DNA of 64,000 nucleotides from Helopsaltes ochotensis. Lineage: Eukaryota; Chordata; Aves; Passeriformes; Locustellidae. Both the position numbers and the translations under genes were made by a program. Location: contig VXBM01000267.1 of assembly GCA_013400155.1 (NCBI GenBank), positions 524,746 through 588,745 of the forward strand, given 5' to 3'. The notes beneath the pieces are model-generated. The model saw only the letters and a list, made by a program, of their open reading frames with translations. It ran no database searches and was not told the DNA's origin. Positions 1-13,500 of the stretch are shown here, in pieces; position 1 is the stretch's first letter; each line of letters starts with the position of its first letter.

Positions 1-3000
1 AATTTCACCTGAAAAGCATTTATTTAGCATTGCAAGGAAATAAAAACAACCTTAAATTGAGAAGTTAGAGCAGGTCTCTAGCATGTATCACCATTTGTCA
101 AGACAGAAAATGGAGCTGGGAAGACCAACTGCAGCTTGTTGGGAGAGGGGCTTTAGATGGAAGATACTCTTTAGTTACGCCGATACTCAAATCTGATGGA
201 ACTTGCTTCCTATCAGGAGTGCAAGGCCTTAGACAATATTTACTATAGCAACCTTAAAAGGTCAGTCATTTATAAGCACAGTATCAGGAAATCATTGTGT
301 ACAGCTTTAATACTGAAATAGCAATATATATGTGGAGACCAGTTTTCTCTCAGCTCTCTACACAACTGATCCACATTTCCATTCCTGGATCCAACACTGC
401 AGTGAAGGAACTTGAAACAGATGTCCCCATGGTAAAGAACAGTTTCTGACTGAGAAATAAAAATTAGCTGCAAGGCTAAATAAAGTCACTGAAGAATTTC
501 TTCTTCCTTAGCATAGCAGAAAATTCTTCACCAATCTTTTCATAACTTAATAAAACAATACATTTTCACATTTATCCCTCTTACTGAAACAGAAAAAAGA
601 ATTTAAGGTTAAATTTATATTGCCACCTGGGAAAATAATACCACCTACATTTAATCTCAAGCAGTCAGTTATCTAATCTATGCCACTTGTCTGGCTACTG
701 CTGTAGTAGTCAATGAAGAAATATCCTAAGGAGGTGGTTCTGCTTGTCTTAAATTAGGTATCTCAGACATGCAGGGAGAATTAATGCTTTGGAGTGTCTT
801 CTCTCTCTTCACTGACAACAGATGGAATCAAAACAATCACCCTGAAATATGTTTCATTTTCATGTTGCTCAAGTTAAGCACCACAATTCCCAGCAGTGAA
901 GTGCTTGATGAAGAGCCTGGGTGGACTGTAGCCTTCTACTGCCTGCTGCAGCCCAGGGGAATCACATCAGGGGCAAGATGCACCTCTCCACTTGCATACA
1001 AATCAAATTACAATAATACAAATATTGTATTAAAGAACTATATTTCTTTCTTCCCTCCATCTCTACATTTGAAAGGCCTAAACAAAAGATAGCAGAATGA
1101 GAAAATACAGGAAGATGTTTTCCTGTCCATCAATCCCATATATTTGGTGCTGCACAGCACAACCTTCATGTTTATACCAGATTTAATAAGTAAGTAATTT
1201 CAAAAAAAGTAAGCATAATTTATAGCAAGAAAGCAGAGAAAATTAAGAGCTAGTGGAATAGGCAGTAAATTTTCCTTCAGTCCCCCTTTGTCTCTTCCAA
1301 TACTGAAAAAATCTCCTACACATGCTGAATAAACGAGCCCATCTGTAAGGTGTCACTACCACAGCAAGAACTGCCATTTCTATCCTCTCCTAACACACTT
1401 GAGAAGTAGAAAAGTCTTTCTGCTTCAGTGTAGGGAAAAAGGAGAAAGGAATTTCCATCCACTTTTCAGAATTCTTCAATCCATCAGATATTTCTCAAGG
1501 AAGTGCTAATTGTGACAAACTATTTGTTAATAAAATCCAGTAAAAATAAATATCCAGCTCCTGGATAGGTTAATGGTGTTGATCCTTAATGTTACTGGGG
1601 AAAAAATTAATTATGCTTGGCATAAAATTTATAAAATATGCATATGTATGTATAATATTTATCATATAACATACTATAAATACACATTGTGCATTTTAAG
1701 TATTATTATTTGAATATTTATTATAATATGCATCATACAAGAGACATCAAGAGCAGCCTGGTAAACGCTAGTAAAATCAGCATCTAATTTTAAATATGGT
1801 TTCCTTTAGGGTGCATTGCATATTTTGAGCTGTGGTTATTACAATATAGTATTTTTGAGAGGATATTCTGCATCAGGACTACACACAGAACTGTGAATAC
1901 GACTGAAGCTTTTCACCCTACCAGTAAACACAGGCAGGCCAACAAGACACTGACAGGCCAAGATACACACTTGTTAACTGAGAGCATATTTGGGGAGCAA
2001 AAGGCTTTGGATAAACTCTACAAAAACTAAATCAGAGCTGGAGCACTACAGCAGTGATGGGAAGTTATTAGAATATTTGACACCAGGAAGCATGCAGAGA
2101 ATTCATCATACTGCAACTAGACCAGCTTAGTTTTATCTGGAAGAGCTTCAGTCCTGTTTCTCAGGACACAGAGACAGCCACCATTGGTCCCCTATCTTCC
2201 CCCTCAATTATTGAGACACCAAGCATTGAATTATGAAAACATTCAAATACTACATGACTGTCTGCAAGAATTGCAGATGAGCCATTTATAAAAGCATTCT
2301 ACGATAAGCAATATTTTAAGTATTTTAAAATTATCAGAAGTAATGAAAAATGTACTTGATTACAAATAGTCAAGATTATCCTTTTAATTTTGGTAAGAAG
2401 ACCACAAGAAACTGTATAGCTTAGGTAGAAATGAAAGTTTGACATGATTTTTTTTTAATAAGGAATTCATGCCATCAGCACATACTGCTTCATTTAATGA
2501 CATTCAGCTATAATGATTCTGTATAATTACTGGCCTACATAATACAGTTCTCCTGGGATGCTATGAGAAATCTGCACAATCATCAGGAAGGACTTTGGGA
2601 ATGGGGGTGGAAAAGAAAAATAAAACCCAGCCAGAAGCTCTGCTGTAAAAGTTAATCACTATAATTTAGATTTTGCCACCAGTTCTCAGGTACAAGTTCT
2701 TTTATGCACCATTAAATGATCTGAGCAGTAATTATCACTCTTGTCTTCTACAGACACAAACACTCTAATTTGTAGTTATTTTCTTTTCTTTTGTCACAAA
2801 GATCTTTTTAGGGCCATATTCCTTTTCTTCTTGCTCAGAAACCTGATTTTAAAGACATTACAGACATTATGGCATCCACAGGCAAAAGATAAAAAAGTGA
2901 GAAGCAACAAAAGATAGCAATTTAGAAACTGATAGAGAAACACACCAATTAAGCTGTTCATTTCTCATGAAAAGTAGCCTGTTCAGAATCTTTCATTCGT

Positions 3001-4130
3001 CTCCCCTCCTTCACCTCCTTGAAGCAGGCATCTTGATACTAATCTCCATAATCTGTGCTTGTCTTCTGGAAGTGCCACTTTGACCAGCCTCCAGCCCAAG
3101 CTGTTGTGCCTCCACAGGGGAAGCAATGAGAGAGTTGGGAGCAAACAGCTGGATGACCTAGGGTTTCACTGCTGTTCAATGTGCAACCACCAACTGAGGA
3201 TGCCACAAGAAACAAAATCAAAGCTTTTAATTCCAGACTGTGCCTTTGTTTTATTGTGAGGCATCAAACACACGCTCTACTCTTCAAAAATAGAAAATAA
3301 TAAAGAAGGAACATGAGTCAGTCGGTTTTTAATCTGCCACAACAAACGACATATGCGCAAGTATTGCTGCATTTCTCAATTCTTGTTGCTAGTATGACAG
3401 AGTAGGATTATTTTTTAAATGCACACTGAATACTTCTTGGAAAATGGGTCAGAAAAATGGTCTAAAATATTTTCTGCTTCTAGCAGAACTGATTAACTTG
3501 TCAAGTGGGTATCTTCCATTTGAGGTGTTTAAGCACATTACACACGAATTGATACGGCCGATTTTACAAGTGGCAAAACTGAGGGAGAGAGGGAAGGTGA
3601 CCATAACCTGTCATACCACAAGTTTGAGATTAAGATCTACATGCTAGCACTCCCAAGCAATTTGCTCTCATTATTGATTGTACCAGCTGTGAGCTGATTT
3701 CCAAACACGAAGACTGGAGGAAAAAATGCAAAACATCTGAAATGAGTACTTGCAAGACTAAGAATAAACCCAATATTAGTATGTTCATTAATAACAGGGA
3801 CTGATCTGCTTTCTGATCCACACATGAACTGCCATTGTTGCAAGATATTCCCCATCAACACATCAGACATGTCTGTCTTACAGATAGTTCAGCAGCGGTT
3901 TAGTAGAGCAGATGCTCTTAAAGACTTTGAGTACTATAAGCAGTAGAAGATGCAAAGACTAAAGGCGGTCTTAATTTTCAACATTCTACAGAGTGAAATC
4001 TTTCAGAACACTGATTAACCTAAGTAGAGCCCCCCACTCTTCAACATCCACTTTTCACTTTTGGTAGGTTAGAGAGTGAGAATGGGAAGATGCACGTGGG
4101 GGGAGCAATCATACAAGAGGTGAAAATTAC
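1..4130 (-). other. SIPA1L1: Intron after coding exon 13 (partial)
   Basis: AT-rich intron sequence from the exon 13 donor to the window edge. I looked for the next SIPA1L1 exon (the STMSSRHSASP region) and did not find it, so it lies outside. There is an AT-rich patch at about 1600-1740. No recognisable gene or mobile element. Confidence 0.7.
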
Positions 4131-4570
4131 CTTGTATGTGAGACAGCGTCACTTAAACTGTAAGCACTGTTCTCCCTCGTGAGAGGGTTGGAGGCTGGCT
4201 GACTCTTGCTGTGAATATCCAGGCTGAGTGATGATTCAGCTTTCCGGTCCATGTGGCTGTCCTTTTCCAATGTCCTGTCCGCAATGGAGACCACTTCGCT
4301 GGAGCTGTGCCACAGCGGTGCCACCTTCTCCTTGGCCAGCCCGGTGCGGGGCGACGTGGCAGCCCCCAGGGAGGCGGTGCTGCCGTGGCTGGGGCCGTAG
4401 GAGGTGGTGTCTATGCCGCTGTCAGCTGACGTCCCTTGAAGGTAGTTGTAGCTGTTCAGCTCCGATTCCGTGCGCTCGCCGCTGTCGTACCATTTCTCAT
4501 CACTGTGAGCACTGGAGGCATTGCTGGAGAGTGTATTGCTGCTGGAATGGCTGGAGTAGTGGCTGTCGGA
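4131..4570 (-). CDS. SIPA1L1: SIPA1L1 coding exon 13 (residues 1260-1405), phosphodegron exon
   Basis: The exon encodes a Ser-rich region starting SDSHYSSHSSSNTLSSNASS, then WYDSGERTESELNSYNYLQG, the DSGIDT motif (residues 1309-1314), KEKVAPLWHSSSEVVSIAD, and ends TRENSAYSLSDAVSHT. Known for SPAR: Plk2 (SNK) phosphorylation makes the DSGIDT site a beta-TrCP degron, removing the protein from active synapses. The acceptor is tttcttctgtag and the donor is AAG|GTAATT. It exits in phase 2 and the next exon is beyond the left edge. The exon is GC-rich compared with its introns. Confidence 0.96.
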
Positions 4571-7500
4571 CTACAGAAGAAACAACAAAATTACGACAAT
4601 GGAGAGGAGGAAATAAAGGGTTACAAAAGCTACCGCTGTACAGCAGGAGCTCTCCTACTTGGAGGTATTGAATAGATATATTGAGGAGACTAATAAACTC
4701 TAAAAATTTGATTCCAACACAATGCACGTCCTCTGTGCTGAGTGCACGTAAAAAAAAATTTTTCTTATGGATTTGGAAGGCCGGAAAAGCCCGAGTTGTT
4801 GGTATTTTGTCCCAAAATACCTCGCTGTGGTTCCTTTCAAGCACAGTTCTGCTCAGCCCATTCCAATGAAATTGGAGACTTTGACTTGGTTTATAGCTAC
4901 AATAATTAAAAATATTTTATTTTTAAGACTACAATGTTTTAGAACATGAAACATAACCAATCCACAGAAAGTGCATGCTATTTTAGTCACCCGATTGCTT
5001 CTGTTCCTCCTCTTGGCAGTAGGATGTCTTTGCTCCTCAGCAGGAGTGTCCTTTCCAAATGACCAGTAAAACATCATTTAACTAATGTGAAACTGTTTTC
5101 CAAAAAGCAGAACTGCATGAAAAAAAAGCTTTAATGTAATGCTTTTAAATTATCCCATCAGGGCATGCCAGTGCCTGACTGATTTGTATGTCCTGTCCTT
5201 GGTTACAGGCCACTATTACAAAGAAACTGAATGTCCTTAATTTCATAGTGGTGGAATATCCCATTTTAAGAAGAATTTCTTGTCATACACTTACTGCTTA
5301 GTAGCTCATCTACCTTTGGGGTATTTATATCTATTGATTTCTACTGAACATATCTAAGTTCTGATCATCTACAGAGTCAGAACTGAAGCAGTAGCCAACA
5401 AACTTGCCAGATGACCACACGGCCCGGGAAAAGGGAATTAACGGAAAGGAGACTTAAAAGTTTTCTTTGTTCTATTCCTGTTTTACTAAACAGACATAGA
5501 GAGAGATCCCAGACAAATATAAAAAAATAGATACTGCTTCTCTTTTCAGAAGGAAATAGCGAACAGATGTATACTGAGAACAAGGAATCATCAGCATCCA
5601 TGTCCTTTAATATACTAAAGATAGAATTGACAGGAAAATGGGGGAAATATGAAGTTGATCTGGACTCCTAGTTATCTCCAATTAAAGTTACTTTTCTTCA
5701 TTAAGAACTTCATCACTTGCCCATCCATCTGTCCACGTAATAGAGATTTACTTGAACAATGACTAAACCAGAATAATGCAAGCATTAATAATTCCAGTGT
5801 TGCATTTGGCACCCAAGCTAATGAGTTATGTTTTACATCACTATGCAGTCAAATATATCTCATGAAAAACAGGTCAATCTAAATTTAAAAACCAGTCTGT
5901 GCTTTTAAGACTATGAAGACAGGTGTGTTAATGTTCGGGTTTCTTTGGCGTTTTCTTTTTTAAATAATAAATATGTGTTGTTATGAATTAATAATCTAAA
6001 AGCAACACTGCCAATTGCATTAAAAGAATAATGCTGGCAAGCAGGAGCAAATTAAAGACTTGGAACCAATTAAAGGCTTTCTCACATCTAAATAAATGAA
6101 GTAAAACTGTCAGTAACATCATGCAATGCAACTCTGTATTTTAGCTTGTTGTACAAATAAAAAAAGGCGATACACCTTACTGAGCAATTTAAAGCCTAAA
6201 GTGTGCTTCTTTTATTACAGTGACTTCAGTAATTTTCAAGGCATTTTAAATTTATGAACTTTACTGTATTTTTCTATCTCTCTGTATATAAACTGGGAAG
6301 TGACAGTCTCCACAAAGGCATGAATAGTTAAATCTGCAGAGACAGAAAGACAGAATTTACCATTTAGATCTTCAAAACAAATAAAGCAAGTAAGTTTTTT
6401 TTTTCAGCAGGATTCCAAGAGTCCTTTCGGACAGGCTTCCAACAGTGTTCCAGGTACATTATGGAAAAGGGGGAAATACAAAACCAAAATCACTATTCTG
6501 TCTCAAAGCAGCAGCTTTCTGAGCAATGCATTAGAAGATGCAGTAGTTAAATGGTAAGTCTTACATGTGAGGTCTAGTAATAGCTTTGCAAATTTCTACA
6601 AATTCTTTACTTCTCACAAGATAACAGACAAGAGTTTGCTGTTCAACTGGCAGCAAATCTTTATTAACTAGTAAATATTTCAATATGCTGTGCTGTAGGA
6701 TTTAGGCACCAACTGGCCTGCTCTACTGCATTCTCCATGTTCTAGTAGGGAACAGGATTTTTTTCTTTCCTTTTTTTTTTTTAAACTGACACTCTAAATA
6801 TAACTTTGAACAACACTTTTGGAATCAAGAGCTTGTGGAGCAAAAGCAAAACATTAAATAATTCCTTTTCTAGGGTAACTTACATGACCCTGCTTATTTG
6901 GAGACAAGTGTACCACAGGATCCTGTCTCATCAGTCGTCCACTGGGGCTCTCTCGGAAGGATGGCAATACTTTTGAGACTGCTGGGAGATGGCACGTTGG
7001 CTCTGCAACACAGCACACAACCACGGATTGAGAGAGCAGTGCTACAAGCTAAGAAAGCGTGTAACCTCATTTTACACTGCAATTTTTCCAACACTACCTT
7101 AGCCAAAAACGGGTACATATTGTGGCAGAACATGGGGGAGGAAGTGGGGGCCCATTCCTGCCTGGTGTAAATCATTAAGGTGTCATGAAAAACCAACTGC
7201 CACCATTCTGACTTTTGTTAGAACAACCTGAAGGGCATCATGTCCCCACTGTCCAATAGCACTATAGCAGAGCATTAAAACAGCAGACTATTCATTTTCA
7301 CAGGGTATTGACAGTGGATATCTAAATGTGTGATACCTGCTGACAAGAGATTTAAAAGACTGAACACCCACATTTCCTTAAATGGCATTCTATGCAAGGC
7401 AGAACAAGAGCAAAAGTCTTCAGTGATCACCTAAATGAACCCATTTTCCCCAGTAGAAGTACTACACGTATTTCTTACCAAAACTGAGTTAAACAAACAT

Positions 7501-10500
7501 TTTCTAATTGAAGAGAGTGCAAAAAAAAAAAGGAAAAAAACAAAAGTCTTGACATAATACTATCTTAAACATTGCTGGTTGTGAATATGGAAACTGCAGA
7601 GGTGTACAAAAGGAAAACTTATTAAACTAAACCTGACAAAAGTGAATGGAAGTCATATCACTCATCAGATGGACACTCAGAGGAGTTGCCAATAAAACTT
7701 ATTTTCCCAGGAGATAACTGTGGAGTTCTAGAGGGTATTCAGACACAGCCTGTTAGGTAGGTAATTGCCTTCTCAGAGCCCAAGGTCAGTATTTTAAAAG
7801 AATCTCTCTCAGTTATGAGTTTTTACATATACTTCTACATATATTCTGCACTTCTAAAAATGCTCCTTTGAAGTAGAGTATGTGCTTACAAACATCAAGT
7901 ACTTAACGATACCCATTGTAAATAGCAGTGTTTTCTACAACACAGCAGCAGTTTGTTCATCTTGATCTGCAGCATTATGAGCTTTTTAAAAAACTAATAA
8001 AAGCTGTGAGCTTTTTAAAGAATAATAATGATAATACCAGTAATATCATCATCAAACTTGATTTCCCCTGGTAAGTGGTAGCAAGCGGTGTTGGTGAAAA
8101 GAGAACAAAGGTGTTCTGTAGCAAAGGATAGGCCAGGAAGGTGTCAGTGGGTGGATTTACTACACCTAAAGCTTTATTTACCCTGAGACAGATTATCCCA
8201 ACTGGAAATGTACCTATTTGTCATAAAACCAAACTTACACCTAGATTCACCAGATTGAAAATACAGTCTCCAATCAGAGATGCAGCTTGCAACTCTATGA
8301 ATGCAGGAGAATACACAAGAGATAAAATACATGCATTTTATGTCACTATGCATTTCTCATCCTTTGCCAAATACTGGAGCCATCTCTCCTACCATGCAAT
8401 TTTTCCTGTTCTTTCTGGCCTTATTTATTTTGCTAATATGTTGACACCTAACACCGTAGAACAGACCTTGTTGGCAGCTCCACTCAGTGACAGCACCAAC
8501 ACCCAACTGTTGTTCTGCAAAATAATGCTGAGCAAAAGTTCATTTTTACATGTGTCATTACCATCACACAGTTTCAAAACATATGCAATTAAAATTGTTC
8601 TGTCAAAATGGGAACTGCAGATCAGTATAATCACAGTTTCTTATTCAGAAGTATGGGGGGAGTTGTGAGGGAGGGACTGACAGATGGCTTTGATAACAAG
8701 GCACAGTTTACTGAGGTTGTGGAGGTGTGTGAACCAAGAACACCTTCAGAACCACAGGCTGGCAGCATACGCCCTAAATTCCTCATCTCACTGAAGTGTA
8801 TTCTCTCTTGAACACCAGTCCATTTGTACAGTGATGCAGTAAAGTGATGCAATAAAAAAGTATGCAATTGTTTAATCTAGGGTAAAAAAAAAAATTAGAG
8901 AAACGCAATCTAGCAACCTTGGCCAGTGCCATCACGTTGGAAAAATGCTGTTTGTATATAGGACATTTTCACTGGTGTCAGTCTTACTTGTAATCCTTTC
9001 ATGTCAAGCCATAGCTCTAGCAAAAGGTCTATGTGCAAGAACATCAAATGAAGGCCTAACAATATAAATTCTCAGTTCCTAGCTGCTTTATGTAGTTAAA
9101 TAAAGTAGTTTATGTTCCCTCAGCTGACAGCTTAATTGCCACGTGCAATGCAAATGTATGCATTTGTGGAAGGTGATTACCTACCTGTAGATTTACTTCA
9201 CTATTTAAACTGCAATTGCATTTTTTCCATTTTACACATGGTACTTTTATAGCTTCAATGATCAAACAATCAATTTGCTTTTATATTCACCATTTGAAAA
9301 GGAAGAATCACAAGCACTTTAGACAAACTAAGCAAAAATTAAACTAACCCAAGCCACTCAGGAGAGCAGGTAAGGTCAAACAAGTCCTCAACAGTGAGAC
9401 AAATTAATAAGTGTGTCTGCTCAGCTGCTTCTAAAAGGACAGTGTTTCAGGGTAAGAGCATTAAGGCAGATTTAATCCCGCAATCAAATAAGGAAATGAA
9501 ATCAGTTCTTCCTCAGGTGATACTCATCGGTCTCAAGGAAGCAGAGTGCAGAAGCTCCAGTGCATGCTCCAGACCGAATTATTCATCTCGATGAACAAGG
9601 TCAGCTTTCCCAGCCGCTGAAAACACGGCGCTGGAGAGGCTCTGTGCACCAGGAGAGGCACTGCCCAAGTCACCCCATGGCCCGTGCAGAGGTCCCTACG
9701 TACCCATCTGGTCAGCGATGCTGTCCTCGCTCCTCTGCCAGCTGGGGGTGGATTTGCCGCTGCCGCCCGTGTCCGACTGCGTGTTCTGCCTGTCAATGGA
9801 GGCGGGGGACCTACGGCTAATTCCAAACCTGTTCTCCCCAAAACACAAAGCAGAGAATCATTTTAAATATACATACATCTCACACAAGTGAAAAAAGAAA
9901 AGCACTTTTAAGAAGCCAGTGTTAAACAACAGGGCAAACCAATGCATTGCACAAATGCTCGAGGGATTTATAATGAATTTGCCGTTTCATTTTTGAGGTA
10001 GATCTCCAGATGCATTTATCAGCTTTAGTGCGTAAGATCACAATATACATGAATTTATTGAGCATCCTTGATCAAGAAAAACTGGTTACAATGCTACAAT
10101 TGAAAAAACCAGATCAAAACATCAAGAAAGAAAATGATAAGGTTTTATTTACGCAGATGTTTACACGAAAAGGTGACCAGACTGTTACATGGTTGTAGAA
10201 AACTCACCACAGTGAGTAAAATATAAAAGTTTGGATAAAAACCACATAGGGAAATGAGGTGTCTTTATCAGGAAAAGATCAAATCCTTTCAACTACCTCA
10301 AAGTACTACCTCAAACTAGTCAAAGAAAGCATCAGAAAGTTTGCTGGGACAATCCCACGGATCTCAGCCACTTCCCTGGGTCCCAACCAAGAGAATAGTA
10401 AGGTCATACCTCTGGGTGATGCAGACATATATGCCAACAACATGGATTTGTTTGGGGATAATACTAACACTGCCAAATATTTTAAATAAAGCCTCTATAA

Positions 10501-13500
10501 AGTCGACTCTTGAGTATGGATTCCCAGACCCTGGAGATTATAAATTCTGTAAATTCTTAAGTTATTTGATCATAAAATAACGTAGAGTGGATTAGTGCAA
10601 ACTAAATACAGCTGTAAGAAAGTAGTAAGACATAGACCTATTGCTGTAGAAGAAAGCATAGAGAGCAAAATGAAAACTCTGTTCAATGGACTTTGTAAAT
10701 CCTGCCAGATTAGGCAGATGGATTTCAGAAAGATCAATAAAGACCAAGAGAAGTCAAGGAGAACAAGCTAATGACAAAAGAGACACACAGTTCCCCTGTG
10801 CCACGCTGAAGCCTATATGCCTCATATGCCTGTAAGACTTCAAATCTACAGTTATGTATTACATATAAATCACTTACAAATCTGTATGAATTATAGCTGA
10901 GTTCAGAAATAGCAGATAAATCATTAAGAATTCATCAAGAATAATGCATTTCTGAGGTTTTTTTTAATCAGACATACCCTGAAGGAAAAAGAAAATCCTC
11001 CAACTCTACATGCACAGAATAAAACACAAAATAATTACAAGCTGATATATCATCTCTATATCAATGAGTTTCTCTAGCTATAATGTCTAATAAAATGAGA
11101 GAAAAGGAAATACCCCAACTGTGCAGTCTACTCACTCTATGAGCTACAGACTGCCCCACACAACCTCCAACATAGGATACCTTCCCAGCTGTCAGAACAA
11201 GCTCAGTGTGGTTATCCCACTTGACGTTCACACACTTGTTAACTCAAAAGAACCCACCACAGCAACATTATATGACTCAGAACAACAAAATTCCACTCCC
11301 ATCCTCAAAGACAAGCAGCTGGAACACACCTGTAACATGCAGCACATGTTGAAATTTCGGCCTTCTAAAAATTCACCCAAACAGGATCACACATCCCTTT
11401 TGTTCACCGCTCCCTGATACAGCCAGCATACATTTTCATTAATTAAAAAAAAGTTAGGAAAACCTGTATATATCTGCCTTCTGAATATAAACAATTGACA
11501 TTGAAATTATGCAAAAAGTAACATTTTCCCTTTTCTATTCACACAGGCTAAGCAGGATTTCACTTATCAAATACCTAAATTAAACATGATGAATTCAGTA
11601 CCAACTCAAGATATGTATAAAAAGTCTAAATACAGCATTTCAATGAGAATTGATTGCTTAAAACACTGATCTGTGGTCTAACTTTTAAGATTTGTAAACA
11701 AACTCTCATGGGAAGAATATTTTCATGATAAAAAAAACTAGAAGCTGGCATCTGAAAGAAAAAGCCAAACCCCAAACAAATCTTGGTGCAATGAAGTTGC
11801 ACTCCATCAATATTTTGCTTTATCTTGTGATGTTCTCTTACCAAACCTCCATAATGTTCATATGTATATAAGCCGTCAATCTATGTATGATTCAATTTCA
11901 TATTCTACAATCATTTTTTGTAGACACAATAGTGAACACACAAACACAGCATAAGTATACAGAACACACATCCACACATCAAGATCAATCTGGGTATTCT
12001 TGAAGGCAGTGAAGTTTTTGCCTAAACCCAGTTTAGGACATGGATCAATAATAATCTAGAGGCAGCAATTACTGCTTCTACCAATGTCTGACAGAGGCTG
12101 GACTCACCCATTCTCCTGGTCAGTTAAATTTCACAAACCTTGCAATTTTGTCACACTGTGCAACAATAAATAAATGTAAACACAAATGGTGAGGTGACGA
12201 TTTCCCGCACTGGGGACATCTCAAGAGTAGCACATCTAGAACATACTGGAACTTCACCTCTGGAAGATGACCTTCAGGACATGGCTCCCCTTGGCCCTTA
12301 CTCCAGCCCATCATTCTCTCCAACATCTTAGCAACTGAATGTTACAACGTCTCTCCCCTATTTTACCACCACATCCAGGGTAATGCTGACCAGCCCTCCC
12401 TGGGACACCAAACACAGCTGCAGAGCTGCCCCGAACCTGCTCTTTCAGACCATCTCAACAGAAAACGCACATGGAACTGCAGTGCTTTTTAGTTAAGGGA
12501 CAGACATGAAATTTCTTCTTGAGGCAAGGAAAATATTCCTTCACCATCACACTTTTCATGCCTTCAATTTAGCCTGGTAGATGTTTGGGAAGTCCTAAGT
12601 AGAGTATGATTCATGTGTACGAGGACAGTATGAGAGGCAAAGTGCTTTTCTTATAGGAATAGAACAGAATAGTAAAATAATTTGAGTTAAGCAATTGGGT
12701 TTTTTTAAAAGAGCATCCAATAAAGAACATGCAAAGTTCAAGTATTAATTGTTTCTTTCATTATTCCATTTAAACTGTGTTTCCTTGCACTGAATTAAAA
12801 CTTCAACCCCAAAATGATGGTAGAGTCAAGGTTTGTAGGACAGTTCTCTTTGCTGAAATTGCAAAATGCTTGAAGAATGCTATAGTGAGCATATGTGTAT
12901 AATTAACTTAAAAGATGGAAAAAAGTTGGGTGGGTCCTGGTGTGCTGTGAGGACAATTCAAACCAAACCTTCAAGTGTGTCTGAAAATCCTTTCTTACTC
13001 AAGCAGTTATGGTTGTGATGGTCTAAGGACATATGGCAGCAATACCTTTTCTGTAGTGTAAATGACGTAGCCGGAAAAGAGCAAACGCTATTGGGAGCAC
13101 AAGCCGCTCATCAGAATTCAAGGTAACACAGAAATGCTGCTGGCATGATGTGAATGAGCCAGAAAGTCTACAGAGGATAAAGAGGTTAAGTGCCTCTTTC
13201 CAGCTGCAGAGCCCTGGATACGACTATATCCAGTGTTTCCTTAGAGCAAAGTTTAACAGGTTTAAGAGCAAATCTGCTCATGTCAGCAGGACTTCAGCAC
13301 AAACTTAAGCCATGACCGGAACAGGCATGATAGTGTCATGAATCAAGGCCTTCACGAAGGTGAGCAGCAGAGAAGAGATTGACTCTTCATCAAACCTCAA
13401 ACTGAGCTGCAGGAAGGACAGGGAGGACACACGTTCAGTGCTGTGGAGCAAGAAGTACTTTTTCAAACATGTGCTCAGAACAGTGTTCTCTGGACTGACA

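Noticed and set aside
3030..3230. Short ORFs on both strands in the left-edge intron, considered as the next SIPA1L1 exon
   Set aside because: The translated sequence does not match the expected STMSSRHSASP region and lacks suitable splice sites.
4228..4671. 147-codon plus-strand ORF
   Set aside because: It is the antisense shadow of SIPA1L1 exon 13, whose GC-rich sequence lacks stops on the opposite strand.
8141..8668. 175-codon plus-strand ORF in intron 11
   Set aside because: No recognisable domain, no splice or promoter context, and random-looking composition. One ORF of this size by chance is plausible in 64 kb read in six frames.
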